From Cepaea nemoralis (taxonomy: Eukaryota > Mollusca > Gastropoda > Stylommatophora > Helicidae): DNA of 64,000 nucleotides. The position numbers and the translations under genes are program-made. This document shows positions 63,711-64,000 of the stretch, piece by piece. The stretch is taken from assembly GCA_014155875.1 (NCBI GenBank), contig JACEFZ010027759.1:47501-111500 (forward strand), written 5' to 3'. Numbering within the stretch: position 1 is the first letter of the stretch; every line of letters begins with the position of its first letter. The notes beneath the pieces are model-generated. The model searched no databases. It saw only the letters and a list, made by a program, of their open reading frames with translations, and was not told the origin of the DNA.

Positions 63711-64000
63711 CTGCGGTGTCAGGAATGGTGAAATATATCAATGAATATTAATGCCTAGTACATCACACACATCAATGTGGATTTGAGTCAGTTCTGTAGA
63801 TGTCACAAACTGGTACCTAGCCATTTTGACAGATGATGGTTTGTTACATTGTGCTTTAAAAAAAAGCATACTAACTACAATCCATGGCTGTGAGACCGGG
63901 GGTGGGGTTATATCTCTCCATAGGACAAAGCCGGGGAGAAATGCAGACCATGAGTTGCCCATGCAGCATGATCCCTCTCTCGGCCTGCCTAGTTTACTCC
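63711..64000. other. PCID2 intron, no feature recognised
   Basis: No repeat or exon could be assigned. Confidence 0.5.

Overview
The window is animal nuclear DNA. Two real genes can be recognised, and both have introns with good splice sites. Nearly everything else is transposon debris: tRNA-headed SINEs, 5'-truncated LINEs, an LTR element, mariner and hAT elements, minisatellites and long microsatellites. The mix of many LINE reverse-transcriptase tails, at least seven SINE-like families, and a class C GPCR exon beside a PCID2 gene suggests an invertebrate, most likely a mollusc (gastropod). That placement is inference from the style of the repeats.

Real genes. (1) 11803-12324 (+) is the last coding exon of a metabotropic-glutamate-type class C GPCR, running from late TM4 to the stop codon. 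(2) Ten exons on the minus strand, from 63710 down to 29030, join in frame into 280 residues plus a stop that match the C-terminal two thirds of PCID2 (Thp1/CSN12-like, the PCI-domain subunit of the TREX-2 mRNA-export complex). Its N-terminal exons lie beyond the right edge. Its 3' end (AATAAA at 28913-28918) faces the GPCR gene tail to tail, and its last intron (11.7 kb) is full of repeats.

Layout. 1-2345: open LINE-type ORF1 (three zinc knuckles) carrying a 24-copy 47-bp minisatellite, then a coiled-coil segment, a small overlapping ORF and a histone-like stem-loop. 2690-4130: decayed LINE RT (+). 4168-7100: RNase H-bearing LINE (-) split by a SINE. 7.2-10.7 kb: LINE and SINE fragments and a 51-bp-arm hairpin. 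10.7-12.3 kb: GPCR exon preceded by (CT)n and (GA)n tracts. 12.7-17.3 kb: a LINE tail and a gag-only LTR element with PBS and one LTR. 17.3-28.8 kb: SINEs, LINE tails and tandem arrays. 28.9-63.7 kb: PCID2 with its introns, which contain nested elements (mariner in LINE, SINE in mariner, SINE in minisatellite, LINE in a duplicated splice-donor segment, and a 2.1-kb hAT element).

The clearest general pattern is that several microsatellites here are the tails of retroposons bounded by target-site duplications: (AAG)n, (ATG)n, (CAA)n and (CAAG)n, with (CTAA)n as a further probable case. No prokaryotic feature, CRISPR array, rRNA or convincing functional tRNA gene was found.
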